A DNA stretch of 29,423 nt, from IMG/VR virus record IMGVR_UViG_3300025869_000062, positions 1-29,423 of that record; one strand, given 5' to 3'. Origin of the DNA: a virus. Shown one piece after another: positions 11,719 to 19,369 of the stretch. Every line of letters begins with the position of its first letter. Position 1 is the first letter of the stretch. The notes beneath the pieces were generated by a model that was not told the origin of the DNA, did not search any database, and saw only the letters and a program-made list of their open reading frames with translations. The position numbers were made by a program, and so were the translations under genes.

Positions 11719-11901
11719 ATGAAAGAAAGAAAACTTGATAAAGCGATCCCACATGGTGGCTATGATCGACGCCGGCGACCTATTAATCTGAACGATGAAT
11801 TTTCAGATCTCGAAGAGTCAATGATGACTGGAGTTCGAACTTTAGCTTTCTGTGCCTTGTCAGTTGTCTGGATCTTTATGTTAGCGGACATTTTAGGATG
11901 A
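11719..11901 (+). CDS. Tail-anchored early membrane protein, 60 aa
   Basis: The start is set at 11719 (MKERKLDKAIPHGG): the frame is open from an ATG at 11686, but that lies in the -10 box of promoter 3. The first 35 residues are basic then acidic (RRRRPINLNDEFSDLEE); a single membrane helix (VRTLAFCALSVVWIFMLADILG) closes the protein. Tail-anchored, with the N-terminus in the cytoplasm. The stop overlaps the next start as ATGA. Function unknown; possibly acts at the inner membrane early in infection with the following membrane protein. Confidence 0.72.
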   Translation: MKERKLDKAIPHGGYDRRRRPINLNDEFSDLEESMMTGVRTLAFCALSVVWIFMLADILG

Positions 11902-12152
11902 GCTACGAACTCCAATTTTTTGCAGTAGCGCTCACATTCACTGGCCTTGGTTGGTACTTCGGTTGTCAATGGATGGCAAAGAGAATGGCAACTTTCACTG
12001 TTAACTCACTGATCGCAGATGGATTTCTCAGATATCGGCTCGATGACAATGGTGAAACTGAAATCTTGAAATGGAATTATGATATGAATGATGAAGATTT
12101 CGACAACCTATTAACTAAACTTAAAAATTTAAAGGTAAAGGACGATGAGTAA
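11898..12152 (+). CDS. N-terminally anchored membrane protein, 84 aa
   Basis: The start overlaps the preceding stop (ATGA). Residues 6-25 (QFFAVALTFTGLGWYFGCQW) form one membrane helix, followed by a basic turn (MAKRMAT) and a cytoplasmic domain of about 55 residues with an acidic, helical end (NDEDFDNLLTKLKNLKVKDDE). It is translationally coupled to the tail-anchored protein before it, suggesting a two-component membrane unit. It overlaps the following small gene by eight bases. Function unknown. Confidence 0.77.
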   Translation: MSYELQFFAVALTFTGLGWYFGCQWMAKRMATFTVNSLIADGFLRYRLDDNGETEILKWNYDMNDEDFDNLLTKLKNLKVKDDE

Positions 12153-12276
12153 GATCGGTGATTGGGTCCTTGAAATGCAAGAAGCAGCCTTAGAAATGAC
12201 GCAGATAGAATTCTGCCGCAAATTTGGTACCCAGAATAATTTTATTTGGGAATATATGAATGAGTCATTGACTTGA
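12145..12276 (+). CDS. Conserved micro-protein MSKIGDWV..., 43 aa
   Basis: A short frame starting at ATG 12145, inside the end of the preceding gene, with AAAGG at 12131-12135. It reads MSKIGDWVLEMQEAALEMTQ followed by E-F-C-R-K-F-G-x-x-N and W-E-Y-M-N-E-S-L-T. The pattern (MSKIG-x-W/Y-V, alternating acidic helix, EF-x-x-K-x-G) is one I associate with a small helical protein found in many T4-like phages. It is probably all-helical and soluble. The stop overlaps the next start (TTGA). Function unknown. Confidence 0.7.
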   Translation: MSKIGDWVLEMQEAALEMTQIEFCRKFGTQNNFIWEYMNESLT

Positions 12277-12434
12277 AAAAAATCTGGACCATTTGGAAGT
12301 TCACTATTGGTTCCTTCTCTGATGAGAAAACAGAACCATATGACAATTATATAACTGTATTCAGAACATTAATTGTCTTGGTGAACTTTATAACGTGCTT
12401 CTTTATTATGGCTAATGTAGTTCATAATTGGTAG
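12273..12434 (+). CDS. Conserved single-helix membrane peptide with TTG start, 53 aa
   Basis: The start is a TTG at 12273 overlapping the preceding TGA. The product begins (M)KKIWTIWKFTIGSFSDEK, continues TEPYDNYITVFRT, and finishes with one membrane helix (LIVLVNFITCFFIMANVV) and HNW. The order of a basic aromatic start, an acidic linker, a helix and a terminal HNW recalls a tiny protein conserved in marine T4-like phages. It closes the early membrane group (11719-12434). The lack of an ATG would make it easy to miss. Function unknown. Confidence 0.68.
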   Translation: MKKIWTIWKFTIGSFSDEKTEPYDNYITVFRTLIVLVNFITCFFIMANVVHNW

Positions 12435-12446
12435 TACAACCCCCCG

Positions 12447-12481
12447 CAGTGAGAGAGGATACAAGAGACGAATCTCAGCTG
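12447..12481 (+). other. Imperfect hairpin in the leader of the DUF262-HNH gene
   Basis: GAGA (12451-12454) pairs with TCTC (12473-12476) and CAG (12447-12449) with CTG (12479-12481), separated by a small internal bulge and closing an 18-base loop. It lies 33 bases before the ATG, in the 79-base gap after the preceding gene, and is followed by an A-rich tract with AAAGGA. It could be a regulatory leader, but the stem is short. Confidence 0.35.
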
Positions 12482-12513
12482 TTTATTAATAGAAAATAAA
12501 AGGAAACAAAAAA

Positions 12514-13941
12514 ATGAACATGAACCTTCCCGTTGCATTTACAATGCAGATACAAAAAAATTACGTATTCTACCCCAAACCGATGAAAATCAGAGACTTT
12601 ATTTTATGGGCACCGAATATCGATATGACTCCAGAAGGACAACGACTAGAAACAGCCCCTAAATTAGAAGGCGATTCTACACCTTCCAAGGCTCAAGGCA
12701 TCATACATTCAATCCTTTGTGGTATGGATCTGGGTAGCATTATTCTTAGTGAAACCCCAGATAAGAGCTTGTTCTGTGAATCTGTCGATGGCGGCCATCG
12801 TAAGCGTTATATTATTGCTTTCGTTCGAGGAGAGTTTAAGTGCTTTTTCCGAGGCCTAAAATTCGGAGAGCTTCCTCTAGAGGATCAAGAGAAATTCTTG
12901 GAAAGGACTCTCAACTTCATCATCTACCAAGGTCTTGAACCTGCAGATAATGCCTTCATCTTCCAATCAGTAAATAAATCTACTGATGTAAATCACCAAG
13001 AGAACTTGAACGCGTATAATGTGATTCCGGTGGCCAAGGTGATTCGAGAAGTGGTTCGACCTGTGCCTGGAGTTGGAAATACATATCACGAATTATTCGA
13101 GTTTTTTCAAAGACCGAATAGTGCACCAAGATTTAAATATCTACAGTTTGATAATCATCGGTTGCGTATCGATGAAATGGTTGCAAGAATCTTTTATCGT
13201 TATTATGACGGTGGTGGTGTAGGTGTGTGCGAACGTAGCCATCTTGAAGCGATGTATCAAGAATATCCTAGTCAAGAGAAGATGGACGAATTGGCCAAAA
13301 AGGTAAGGACTTTATTAAATCACATTTGCGCGATGGCTGTCATCCGAAAACGTTTCTCGGGTGGGGGCCTCACATTACGTGAATTTAGAATCTTTGAAAG
13401 GCTGTATATGCATATCGAATCTAAATTTGGTAAATTCCGTGTCATAGACAATGATGTATACTATCAAGCGGTGATGAAGGCCTATTCTGACTTTGATAAG
13501 CCTTATGATGACCAGCCTGATGAACTGAAAGAAACATCACCATTTAACAGCCAAAAGACTATAGGCAAACAGTTTAATGATTCTCTCAATGAATACGACA
13601 CTGTTAAACATGCCATGTTCCCTGTCGAACAATTATTGAAACGAATGGATTTGTCTACACTGATTCGAGACATAGACAATAAGAGAATGTACACCCATAA
13701 AGAAAGAGACACGAAACTACGAGAGCAAGGATATATTTGTGCAATCGATGGTAAACCTCTTACACTAGTTGATGGTGAAGCAGGACATATCATCTCTCAT
13801 GCTAACGGTGGTCGCACCGTCTATTCTAATATGGCTATGATCCGAAAGGAATATAACCGAGAGATGGGTACTCTGTCGATTATGGAATATTGTCAATTGA
13901 AAAAAATCACTCCGGCATTACCTTCAATGGTGACTGCATGA
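12514..13941 (+). CDS. DUF262 + HNH nuclease-type protein, 475 aa
   Basis: The N-terminal domain fits DUF262 (ParB/sulfiredoxin-like, as in GmrS-type systems): LEGDSTPSKAQGIIHSIL at 51-68, DGGHRKR at 92-98 as the D-G-x-x-R nucleotide-site motif, and FQSVNKSTD at 150-158. A helical middle follows. The C-terminus has an HNH nuclease core: YICAIDGKPL (C409), AGHIISHANGG (H425), then N439 and N448. In type IV systems such as GmrSD, DUF262 uses NTP and the HNH domain cuts modified DNA; here both are on one chain and inside a phage. Likely roles are host DNA attack or exclusion of rival phages. AAAGGA at 12499-12504 precedes the start. The stop overlaps the next gene. Confidence 0.88.
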   Translation: MNMNLPVAFTMQIQKNYVFYPKPMKIRDFILWAPNIDMTPEGQRLETAPKLEGDSTPSKAQGIIHSILCGMDLGSIILSETPDKSLFCESVDGGHRKRYIIAFVRGEFKCFFRGLKFGELPLEDQEKFLERTLNFIIYQGLEPADNAFIFQSVNKSTDVNHQENLNAYNVIPVAKVIREVVRPVPGVGNTYHELFEFFQRPNSAPRFKYLQFDNHRLRIDEMVARIFYRYYDGGGVGVCERSHLEAMYQEYPSQEKMDELAKKVRTLLNHICAMAVIRKRFSGGGLTLREFRIFERLYMHIESKFGKFRVIDNDVYYQAVMKAYSDFDKPYDDQPDELKETSPFNSQKTIGKQFNDSLNEYDTVKHAMFPVEQLLKRMDLSTLIRDIDNKRMYTHKERDTKLREQGYICAIDGKPLTLVDGEAGHIISHANGGRTVYSNMAMIRKEYNREMGTLSIMEYCQLKKITPALPSMVTA

Positions 13942-14123
13942 ATGGAAATCCATATTCATACGAAGTGGTGGTACATGATAAAATCGACGACGACGTTATC
14001 GATATTGAACCACTTGCAACGTATTATTTCGACACCGACTCTGGAGCCGAAACATTCAAACGTGGCATAATCCGACAGGGTCGTGTTGCAAAAATTAACA
14101 AAATTAATCTTAACAATCTATAG
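13938..14123 (+). CDS. Small acidic hypothetical protein, 61 aa
   Basis: The start at 13938 overlaps the stop of the DUF262-HNH gene (ATGA); the longer frame from 13890 would lie within that gene. The protein has an N-terminal strand (YSYEVVVHD), an acidic run (KIDDDVIDIEPLATYYF), then a basic end (RGIIRQGRVAKINK). Tight coupling to a nuclease makes an accessory or inhibitor role conceivable, but nothing in the sequence shows that. The next gene follows after 10 bases. Confidence 0.7.
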   Translation: MNGNPYSYEVVVHDKIDDDVIDIEPLATYYFDTDSGAETFKRGIIRQGRVAKINKINLNNL

Positions 14124-14133
14124 GAACTATATT

Positions 14134-14400
14134 ATGTCAGGTATTATTATCCCATCCAGTCCAGAAGATCGAAAGCGAATCAAAGCATGCATGGAAGAGG
14201 TTTCCAACGCATTCACTCGTGTTGAAGGGGAAAAAGATTTCATCAAAGAGGCAATTCAGTCTCTATCTGAAGAAGTTGATATTCCTAAAAAGGTCTTGAA
14301 CAAAATGGCTCAGATCTTCCATAAACAAAATATGGCAGAAGTCACTGGTGAATTTGCAGATATCTCAGAGTTGTATGATATTGTAATGTCTGTAAAATAA
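14134..14400 (+). CDS. dsbA: DsbA-like double-stranded DNA-binding protein, 88 aa
   Basis: Resembles T4 DsbA and its relatives in marine phages: a helical start with a lysine/arginine/glutamate-rich helix, then a central block GEKDFIKEAIQSLSEEVDIP followed by KKVLNKMAQIFHKQNMAEVT and a final E-L-Y-D-I-V. In T4 the protein binds double-stranded DNA and stimulates late promoters. The ATG at 14134 with TAGGA at 14121-14125 is chosen over an upstream ATG at 14083 that lies inside the previous gene. It points head-on at gp23 across a bidirectional terminator. It has no relation to the periplasmic oxidase of the same name. Confidence 0.83.
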   Translation: MSGIIIPSSPEDRKRIKACMEEVSNAFTRVEGEKDFIKEAIQSLSEEVDIPKKVLNKMAQIFHKQNMAEVTGEFADISELYDIVMSVK

Positions 14401-14424
14401 AGTCCTAAACAGCAGATAAAAAAA

Positions 14425-14444
14425 GGGTGGCATCTCTGCCACCC
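14425..14444. terminator. Bidirectional rho-independent terminator between convergent operons
   Basis: GGGTGGCA (14425-14432), TCTC loop, TGCCACCC (14437-14444): a perfect 8-bp stem. Read on the minus strand it is followed by seven T, an excellent terminator for the gp23 transcript; on the plus strand TAAATTTT follows, a weaker tract for dsbA. Confidence 0.93.
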
Positions 14445-14463
14445 TAAATTTTAACTTACCTCG

Positions 14464-14479
14464 TCCTACTTCTGTAGGA
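14464..14479 (-). other. Second hairpin just after the gp23 stop
   Basis: On the minus strand TCCTAC, loop AGAA, GTAGGA, about 10 bases after the gp23 stop codon and without a U-run. It may protect the abundant capsid mRNA from 3' decay in front of the true terminator. Confidence 0.5.
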
Positions 14480-14488
14480 TTCTTATTC

Positions 14489-15808
14489 TTAGAACAAGTT
14501 AGAGATAATAACCTTACGATAGTACTCGTTAGATTCTGCACCCAGTGCACCGCTACCTACAGCAGCACCACCAGCGAAGGGGTTAGCTACCATGCCGTAA
14601 CGAGTCTTGAAGCCGATCTTAGGTTGGAACGAATTCTCACCAATGGCGCGAACCATTTGGAGAGGGACGTATGGGCAATAGAATACACCAGCATCAAATG
14701 CAGATGAACCCTTATAACCAACAACCATGTAGTTAGCACCAGCATAGGGATCGATGTATACACGGAAACGACCGTTCAATACACCAGCGAAAGTATTACC
14801 AGTATCGTCAACAGACAATGCATTACCATTCAGAGCAGGCGTGTAATCTAACATACCAGCCATCTGAAGAGCAGAAGCAACATCAGAAGAACAAATAACC
14901 ATGTTACCCTTACCGCGACGAGTAGCTTTAGCAATTGCGTTAGCTTCTTGTTCGATTTGGAACATCAGGCCCTTGAACTTCTCAACTGACCAACGACCGT
15001 TAGCATCGACGTCAAGGTCGAATGTACCAGTAGTAGCAGTACCAGCGGCACCAACTTTAGCAACCTTGTGAACTGTACGAACAACTTCACGATTGATTTC
15101 CGCGAGGATCTCACCTTGAAGAATGTTAGCCAATTCTGTTTCAGCGTCCAAACCATGAACAGCTTTAAGGTCTTGTGCCAATTCAGTGGTGTATTCTGCT
15201 TTCAGAGCACGGCTCATTGCAGTAACACTAACTTTCTCGATTGAGAAAGACATCTGGGCAATATCGCCAGCATCAGTTGCAGCTTCTTGAGCAGCAGTTG
15301 TTTTACCAAGGCCAGACTCGACTCCAGTTGCTCCACCAGTTGTTCCAGCCTCAGTGCTACCGGCACCTGAGAAATCAGTATCAGCTTCACCATAGAAGGC
15401 TTCGGGGCCAGCATTAGGTGTGCCATACTTGGAACGCATTGCGAAGATCAAACCAGTAGGTCCAGTCATTGGTTGAACACCACAGATGTCATAAGCCATC
15501 ATGTTGGGCATTGCGCGACGTACTAATGAAATCAGTACAGGATCATAACCAGCAACAGGTGAAGCAGCAGCACTAGAAAAACCAGCAGCGCCTGCAGAAG
15601 CAGGGTCTGTGTTTAAGTTAGGTGCAGTACCTTCTGACAGTAATGATGTCATGTTTGCAGAAAGATCACCAGTTTCGGCAAGTGCACGCTCCGTATTCTC
15701 AAGAATGGTAGCGGTTACTGCTTTACGATGACTATCTGCGATCGGTGAAAAAGATTCGTGCTCTAAGATTGGGCCCCACTTTTCCACAAGTTTTTGATAG
15801 TTTGACAT
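14489..15808 (-). CDS. 23: Major capsid protein gp23
   Basis: Forms the hexamers of the T4-type head. Signature residues 97-118 (RRAMPNMMAYDICGVQPMTG onward) match the gp23 core, and the C-terminal YRKVIISNLF is the usual end. At 439 residues it is shorter than T4 gp23 (521), as in marine T4-like phages, which lack some insertions. Protease gp21 should remove an N-terminal propiece; candidate sites of the (L/I)-x-E type are LAE at 43-45 and LSE at 57-59. AAGGAGATAG at 15816-15825 and a perfect late box at 15856-15863 lie upstream. An Ala/Gly/Thr-rich loop (about 148-180) may be surface exposed. Confidence 0.98.
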   Translation of the reverse strand: MSNYQKLVEKWGPILEHESFSPIADSHRKAVTATILENTERALAETGDLSANMTSLLSEGTAPNLNTDPASAGAAGFSSAAASPVAGYDPVLISLVRRAMPNMMAYDICGVQPMTGPTGLIFAMRSKYGTPNAGPEAFYGEADTDFSGAGSTEAGTTGGATGVESGLGKTTAAQEAATDAGDIAQMSFSIEKVSVTAMSRALKAEYTTELAQDLKAVHGLDAETELANILQGEILAEINREVVRTVHKVAKVGAAGTATTGTFDLDVDANGRWSVEKFKGLMFQIEQEANAIAKATRRGKGNMVICSSDVASALQMAGMLDYTPALNGNALSVDDTGNTFAGVLNGRFRVYIDPYAGANYMVVGYKGSSAFDAGVFYCPYVPLQMVRAIGENSFQPKIGFKTRYGMVANPFAGGAAVGSGALGAESNEYYRKVIISNLF

Positions 15809-15855
15809 GTATCTATCTCCTTGTTTAAATTGTTTACAAATGTTACTATGAAAAT

Positions 15856-15863
15856 TATTTATA
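15856..15863 (-). promoter_or_regulatory. T4-type late promoter for gp23
   Basis: Perfect TATAAATA on the minus strand, 47 bases before the gp23 start, in the gap between 22 and 23. It would give a separate abundant capsid transcript, as in T4. Confidence 0.9.
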
Positions 15864-15884
15864 AAAACCTAATTTTATCGTCAC

Positions 15885-16757
15885 TTATTGTTTGTTTTTT
15901 CTTGCGTTGAGTGCCTCGACAAGAGCGTTCACTGAAGTATATTCTGAGGATGCAACTACAGGAGCAGCTGTCTCTTCAGTAATAATTTCTTCTTCATCAC
16001 CATGGACATCAGTCTGTGCAGGAGCTTCTGCAAAGAAAGATTCTTTGATGGTCTTGAGGTTTTCACTATATTCCTCAAGGTCCTTCTTATTAAGGTTTCC
16101 AGCAAGTACCTTAAACCTTTCAACTTCGAGTTCAGTCAAACCTTCGACAACAACATCAAAAGCCTTTTCAGCATGATATTCGTCGATCTTCGCTTGAAGT
16201 TCAATATTTGTATTTACAAGCTCGTTAGAAGACTCTTTAAGGCCTTCAATCTCAGTTTCGAGATCAGCGACTACATCATGAGTTTCCTCATTGATGTCAA
16301 CGTTGTGATCTTCGAAAAGTGACTTGAGACCAGTCATGAAAGACTCTGCCATTTCGACCTTGATTCCGGCCTCAATTGCAATTTCGTTTTCTTCCATCCA
16401 TTGTTCAACGACGTAATCGAGATACTTATCAAGATTCTCAACAATCGTGGACACCTGCTCTTCAAGCGACGCTTGATTTTGTGTTTCGAGGGATTCAGTG
16501 AGGCTTTCAGTTAATTCAGCCACCTTCTTCTCTACATGCTCAGATACAGCTGCTTCAAAAACAACTGTTACCTTATTTTTAAACTCATCAGAAAATTCTT
16601 CGCCTTCGAACAGAGAAGCAACAGAAGTATCAACTTCAACAACTTCCTCTACAACCTCTTCGGTAGTAGATTCAGTGGCTTCTTCAACCTGAACAGGCGC
16701 ATCTTCTTGGGCTGCAACAATTTGCTCTTCTGCAGCAATTTGATTTTCGTCTGCCAT
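15885..16757 (-). CDS. 22: Prohead core scaffolding protein gp22, 290 aa
   Basis: Builds the internal core around which gp23 assembles and is later degraded by gp21. It lies between 21 and 23 as in T4 (T4 gp22 is 269 residues). Very acidic and helical: an N-terminal Glu/Val-rich stretch, then VASLFEGEEFSDEFKNK (about 45-61), long heptad regions (ELTESLTESLETQNQASLEE), and a basic RKNKQ end. AAGGAG precedes the start, and a perfect late box lies at 16806-16813. The T4 core products also include internal peptides cut at (L/I)-x-E sites, several of which occur here (for example LTE and LEE). Confidence 0.94.
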   Translation of the reverse strand: MADENQIAAEEQIVAAQEDAPVQVEEATESTTEEVVEEVVEVDTSVASLFEGEEFSDEFKNKVTVVFEAAVSEHVEKKVAELTESLTESLETQNQASLEEQVSTIVENLDKYLDYVVEQWMEENEIAIEAGIKVEMAESFMTGLKSLFEDHNVDINEETHDVVADLETEIEGLKESSNELVNTNIELQAKIDEYHAEKAFDVVVEGLTELEVERFKVLAGNLNKKDLEEYSENLKTIKESFFAEAPAQTDVHGDEEEIITEETAAPVVASSEYTSVNALVEALNARKNKQ

Positions 16758-16805
16758 TTGATTCTCCTTTTAGTAAATTATAAATTAATTGCAAAAAGTA
16801 TCACT

Positions 16806-16813
16806 TATTTATA
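16806..16813 (-). promoter_or_regulatory. T4-type late promoter for gp22
   Basis: Perfect TATAAATA on the minus strand, 48 bases before the gp22 start and 5 bases after the gp21 stop. Confidence 0.9.
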
Positions 16814-16818
16814 ATAAA

Positions 16819-17505
16819 TTAACCTTTAAGGCCTGAAATGAATTTTTCCAGCATCCTTGCAGCAGTCATTTCATCAATTCTTTTTACAACCTTTTTATAT
16901 TGTTTTTCAACTTCTTCGACCACCTCTTCTAATACTTCTTCAATCGGTTGACGAGCAACCCAATGTCCCGAAGCGATATCGTAAAAGTATTCAACGTTTT
17001 CCATAACACCGTTAACAAATGCTTTCGGTGCAGATGGATCGGTTACAATATCTACGGTGGCGAGGTGAAAGTCTTCTTGGACCTCCATTGCACCTTCTTT
17101 TGAAGCCTTAACGGATCCAAGACCACGTGTAGAAACACCAATCTTAACTCCTTCGTCGATGAAAGTTTTTACAATCTCACCCATAGGAGTTGATAGGATT
17201 TTTGCTTTACCATGGAAATCAGACTTTACCTGAGTCATTTCCGTGATTAAGTGTGAAACACGATCACCATTAATGGTAGGGCCATCGGGATGTCCCAACT
17301 CACCAAGAGCTCTCTTTGTTTCAATATATTCTTTATTGTATCGCGTCATTTCTTTAGCGAGGACAGATTCGGGGTAAATACGACCATTGCGGTTTTTGAT
17401 ATTCCCCTGCATGAAAATACCTTCGATGAAATAGGATTTCTTCCCTTCATCATTAGCTTCTGTTAAGACAGAACACTCTTCTGTGATTTCTGTAATTAGT
17501 CGCAT
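16819..17505 (-). CDS. 21: Prohead maturation protease gp21, 228 aa
   Basis: Serine protease that trims head and core proteins before DNA packaging. The conserved block GNIKNRNGRIYPESVLAKE (34-52) is typical of the family. The catalytic histidine is probably H72 in LGELGHPD and the serine S125 in GVSTRGLGS, with a later DIVTDPSAP segment. Length fits T4 gp21 (212). The C-terminal helix (EEVLEEVVEEVEKQYKKVVK) is likely a core-binding and self-cleaved tail. It sits directly upstream of 22 in the usual order. AAAGGAAAGG and a perfect late box (17530-17537) precede it. Confidence 0.96.
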   Translation of the reverse strand: MRLITEITEECSVLTEANDEGKKSYFIEGIFMQGNIKNRNGRIYPESVLAKEMTRYNKEYIETKRALGELGHPDGPTINGDRVSHLITEMTQVKSDFHGKAKILSTPMGEIVKTFIDEGVKIGVSTRGLGSVKASKEGAMEVQEDFHLATVDIVTDPSAPKAFVNGVMENVEYFYDIASGHWVARQPIEEVLEEVVEEVEKQYKKVVKRIDEMTAARMLEKFISGLKG

Positions 17506-17529
17506 AAGTTAAACCTTTCCTTTAAGAAT

Positions 17530-17537
17530 TATTTATA
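17530..17537 (-). promoter_or_regulatory. T4-type late promoter for gp21
   Basis: Perfect TATAAATA on the minus strand, 24 bases before the gp21 start, within the 44-base gap to the upstream gene. Confidence 0.88.
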
Positions 17538-17549
17538 ATTAAATTTTTT

Positions 17550-17807
17550 TTAGACTCTGTAAGCAATCTGGACTGCCAATGCGCCGGAACCAGAAACTGC
17601 AACAGTATCCGAGTAATCTTTTTCTATGATACAAACATCACCCGCTTTTAAAGTAAAAGTTCCATTTACTGTTCCGACAATTGTCACAACCACATCAGCA
17701 GCATTAACTGTAGGATTATACAAGCGAACCAGTCGTGCATTACCCACAGTATCGGCTACAGTTAAGGTAACTTCTGCACCTATTGGTCGAATATATTTAC
17801 CAGCCAT
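17550..17807 (-). CDS. Small beta-rich head-region protein, 85 aa
   Basis: Starts MAGKYIRPIGAEVTLTV and is all-beta with small residues (NARLVRLYNPTV, DVVVTIVGTVNGTFTLKAGD, IIEKDYSD). Small proteins of this shape occur near the head genes of marine T4-like phages as I recall, and I would guess a minor capsid or decoration protein. Its start overlaps the stop of the 302-residue gene (TAATG), with AAAAAGGAA upstream, so both are made together. Neither a T4 counterpart nor a biochemical role can be named from sequence. Confidence 0.8.
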   Translation of the reverse strand: MAGKYIRPIGAEVTLTVADTVGNARLVRLYNPTVNAADVVVTIVGTVNGTFTLKAGDVCIIEKDYSDTVAVSGSGALAVQIAYRV

Positions 17808-18715
17808 TACTTATTCCTTTTTGACAAAACACCCGACACGATAGATTCTTTTTTCTGTTTCTTGTCTTTTAGCTTAGGGTTGACAGGACCAAACTTATCT
17901 CGCATTGGAGTAGAAGACCCGTACTCTTCAATGTCGGTTTCTTCATTATCTGCTTTCCAGTTCTTTTCGATGTAATTATAGAACTCTTTTTCTTTCTCGC
18001 CTTCCAATTCAGCTGGTGAACTGACGCCAAATTTCTTTAAAGTTGCTTTGAAGAATTTGGTATATTCTTCTTTGTCACCTTCATCAATTTCTGATTCGAA
18101 TTTTTCTAACCTTGATGGAGACTTAGAATCTTCAGACATAGCTGCTTCGAATAACTCGTCTAAACTTTCTTCGTCTTCTTCTACCTCTTCACCAATTGAT
18201 TTCAATTCGCCCTGGGCATATGCATAGAGGGATTTGATTGAGGCATGAGCTTCGGCCAATTTATTCTGATACCACTCTTCGGGGTCACCAGAATTCTTGA
18301 CGTACTCTGAAATCTCATCGGCAGCAAAAGAGATAAAGGAAAGTTGCTTTTCCATCATTGGAATTTCTTCTTCTGCGGACTCTTCTACCTCTTTATCAGC
18401 AAGTTTCTTAGTTACTTCCTGTTCTTTCTTATAAAGAAGGGCCTTGAGTTTTTCTTTGAATTCTCTACGACGAGCATCAACCTTAGTTTCTTCTTTGATA
18501 GGCTTTGCAGGCTCTTTACCTACATATGCAGTATCATATTTTTCAGAGCCACCAGCATCAGCAAGACGAGGTTGACGTTCAATTTCGCCACTGAATACAT
18601 GTTCTTGTGGGATTACATAATCGATTGTTTCGACATCATGCAAATCTTTGAATCTTTTCTCTTCTTCGGGCTTGGGTTGTGCAACTTCAGCCAAAAGTTC
18701 TTTTAAAGATTTCAT
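17807..18715 (-). CDS. Prohead core-like acidic protein in the gp67/gp68 position, 302 aa
   Basis: Extremely charged and helical. Residues about 121-172 are the most conserved-looking (MEKQLSFISFAADEISEYV, then GDPEEWYQNKL and SLYAYAQGEL), and the C-terminus ends in a basic tail (KDKKQKKESIVSG...KRNK). T4 has core genes 67 and 68 just upstream of 21; this gene sits two places upstream of 21 and under its own late promoter, so a core or scaffold role is a reasonable inference, without clear homology. A second stretch (KFFKATLKKFGVSSPAELEG, EFYNYIEKNW) could be a small folded domain. TAGGAG at 18722-18727 sets the start. Confidence 0.85.
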   Translation of the reverse strand: MKSLKELLAEVAQPKPEEEKRFKDLHDVETIDYVIPQEHVFSGEIERQPRLADAGGSEKYDTAYVGKEPAKPIKEETKVDARRREFKEKLKALLYKKEQEVTKKLADKEVEESAEEEIPMMEKQLSFISFAADEISEYVKNSGDPEEWYQNKLAEAHASIKSLYAYAQGELKSIGEEVEEDEESLDELFEAAMSEDSKSPSRLEKFESEIDEGDKEEYTKFFKATLKKFGVSSPAELEGEKEKEFYNYIEKNWKADNEETDIEEYGSSTPMRDKFGPVNPKLKDKKQKKESIVSGVLSKRNK

Positions 18716-18745
18716 ATTTACTCCTAAAAAATTCGTTATAGAATA

Positions 18746-18753
18746 TATTTATA
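18746..18753 (-). promoter_or_regulatory. T4-type late promoter for the 302-aa core-like gene
   Basis: Perfect TATAAATA on the minus strand, 30 bases before the start and 7 bases after the preceding stop. Confidence 0.88.
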
Positions 18754-18760
18754 ATTTTTA

Positions 18761-19369
18761 TTAAATCCGTGCAATATACTGATTTTTCTTCAGGTTATCG
18801 CTTAACTTCTTACCAGTAGTACCAGCAGTTTGATGATCAGAAACCAATTCTTCCCAAACGGCCGGAGCAACATTTTGTGCAATTGCAGCTAAATCTTCAT
18901 CTGTAATATTTGCCGTTAGACTTTCTATTCGAATCAAATCTACAATATTCGATCTCGTAAGAGACACTGAAACACCTTGAGCAAATAAAAATGGATTATC
19001 ACCAACTTCTCTTGTATATAAGTTTCCGAGAATGCTCAGTGTATATGCATTTGTCCCAATAAACGGTTGGATCCTCCAACCATTTTCTAAGAAGAATGTA
19101 GCACCGACTTGTACGTCTGAAGCAATTTCTTCACCACCAATTACAGAAATGGCTTCTGGCCAAACTGTAGCATGAGGCGCTTCTTGTGAATATAGATTCC
19201 ATTCTTTCCACGCGGAATAGATATCTATTTTCACATCTAACTCTGTTACATCTGGAGCAACGTATATGATACGCTCGGGCCCTGAGAATGTAACTTTCTG
19301 GAAAGGAGCACCACCCTCTTCTCTAGGTGCCCATCTCCACCAATTATTATAGTTGTATATAAGCTGCAT
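18761..19369 (-). CDS. Virion structural protein, 202 aa
   Basis: Matches a small virion protein pattern found in many phages: an early F-x-G-P-x-R-I-I-Y-V-A-P-D-V-T-E-L-D-V strand, KIDIYSAWKEWNLYSQ, then AISVIGGEEIASDVQVGATF, FLENGWRIQPF, LSILGNLYTRE and a region of V-x-x-S-x-S strands. These usually sit among tail or fiber genes; the exact place in the virion is unknown to me. The C-terminal third (ITDEDLAAIAQNVAPAVWEE) is helical. The start overlaps the stop of the 930-residue gene (TAATG), so the two are translationally coupled. Confidence 0.85.
   Translation of the reverse strand: MQLIYNYNNWWRWAPREEGGAPFQKVTFSGPERIIYVAPDVTELDVKIDIYSAWKEWNLYSQEAPHATVWPEAISVIGGEEIASDVQVGATFFLENGWRIQPFIGTNAYTLSILGNLYTREVGDNPFLFAQGVSVSLTRSNIVDLIRIESLTANITDEDLAAIAQNVAPAVWEELVSDHQTAGTTGKKLSDNLKKNQYIARI

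Noticed and set aside
14365-14550. Minus-strand frame crossing the intergenic terminator
   Set aside because: It runs through the convergent terminator hairpin and both gene ends, with no start signal.
15892-16814. Long plus-strand open frames opposite gp22
   Set aside because: They lie antisense to a clear gp22 gene, are serine and phenylalanine rich as expected from the Glu/Lys-rich opposite strand, and lack ribosome binding sites.
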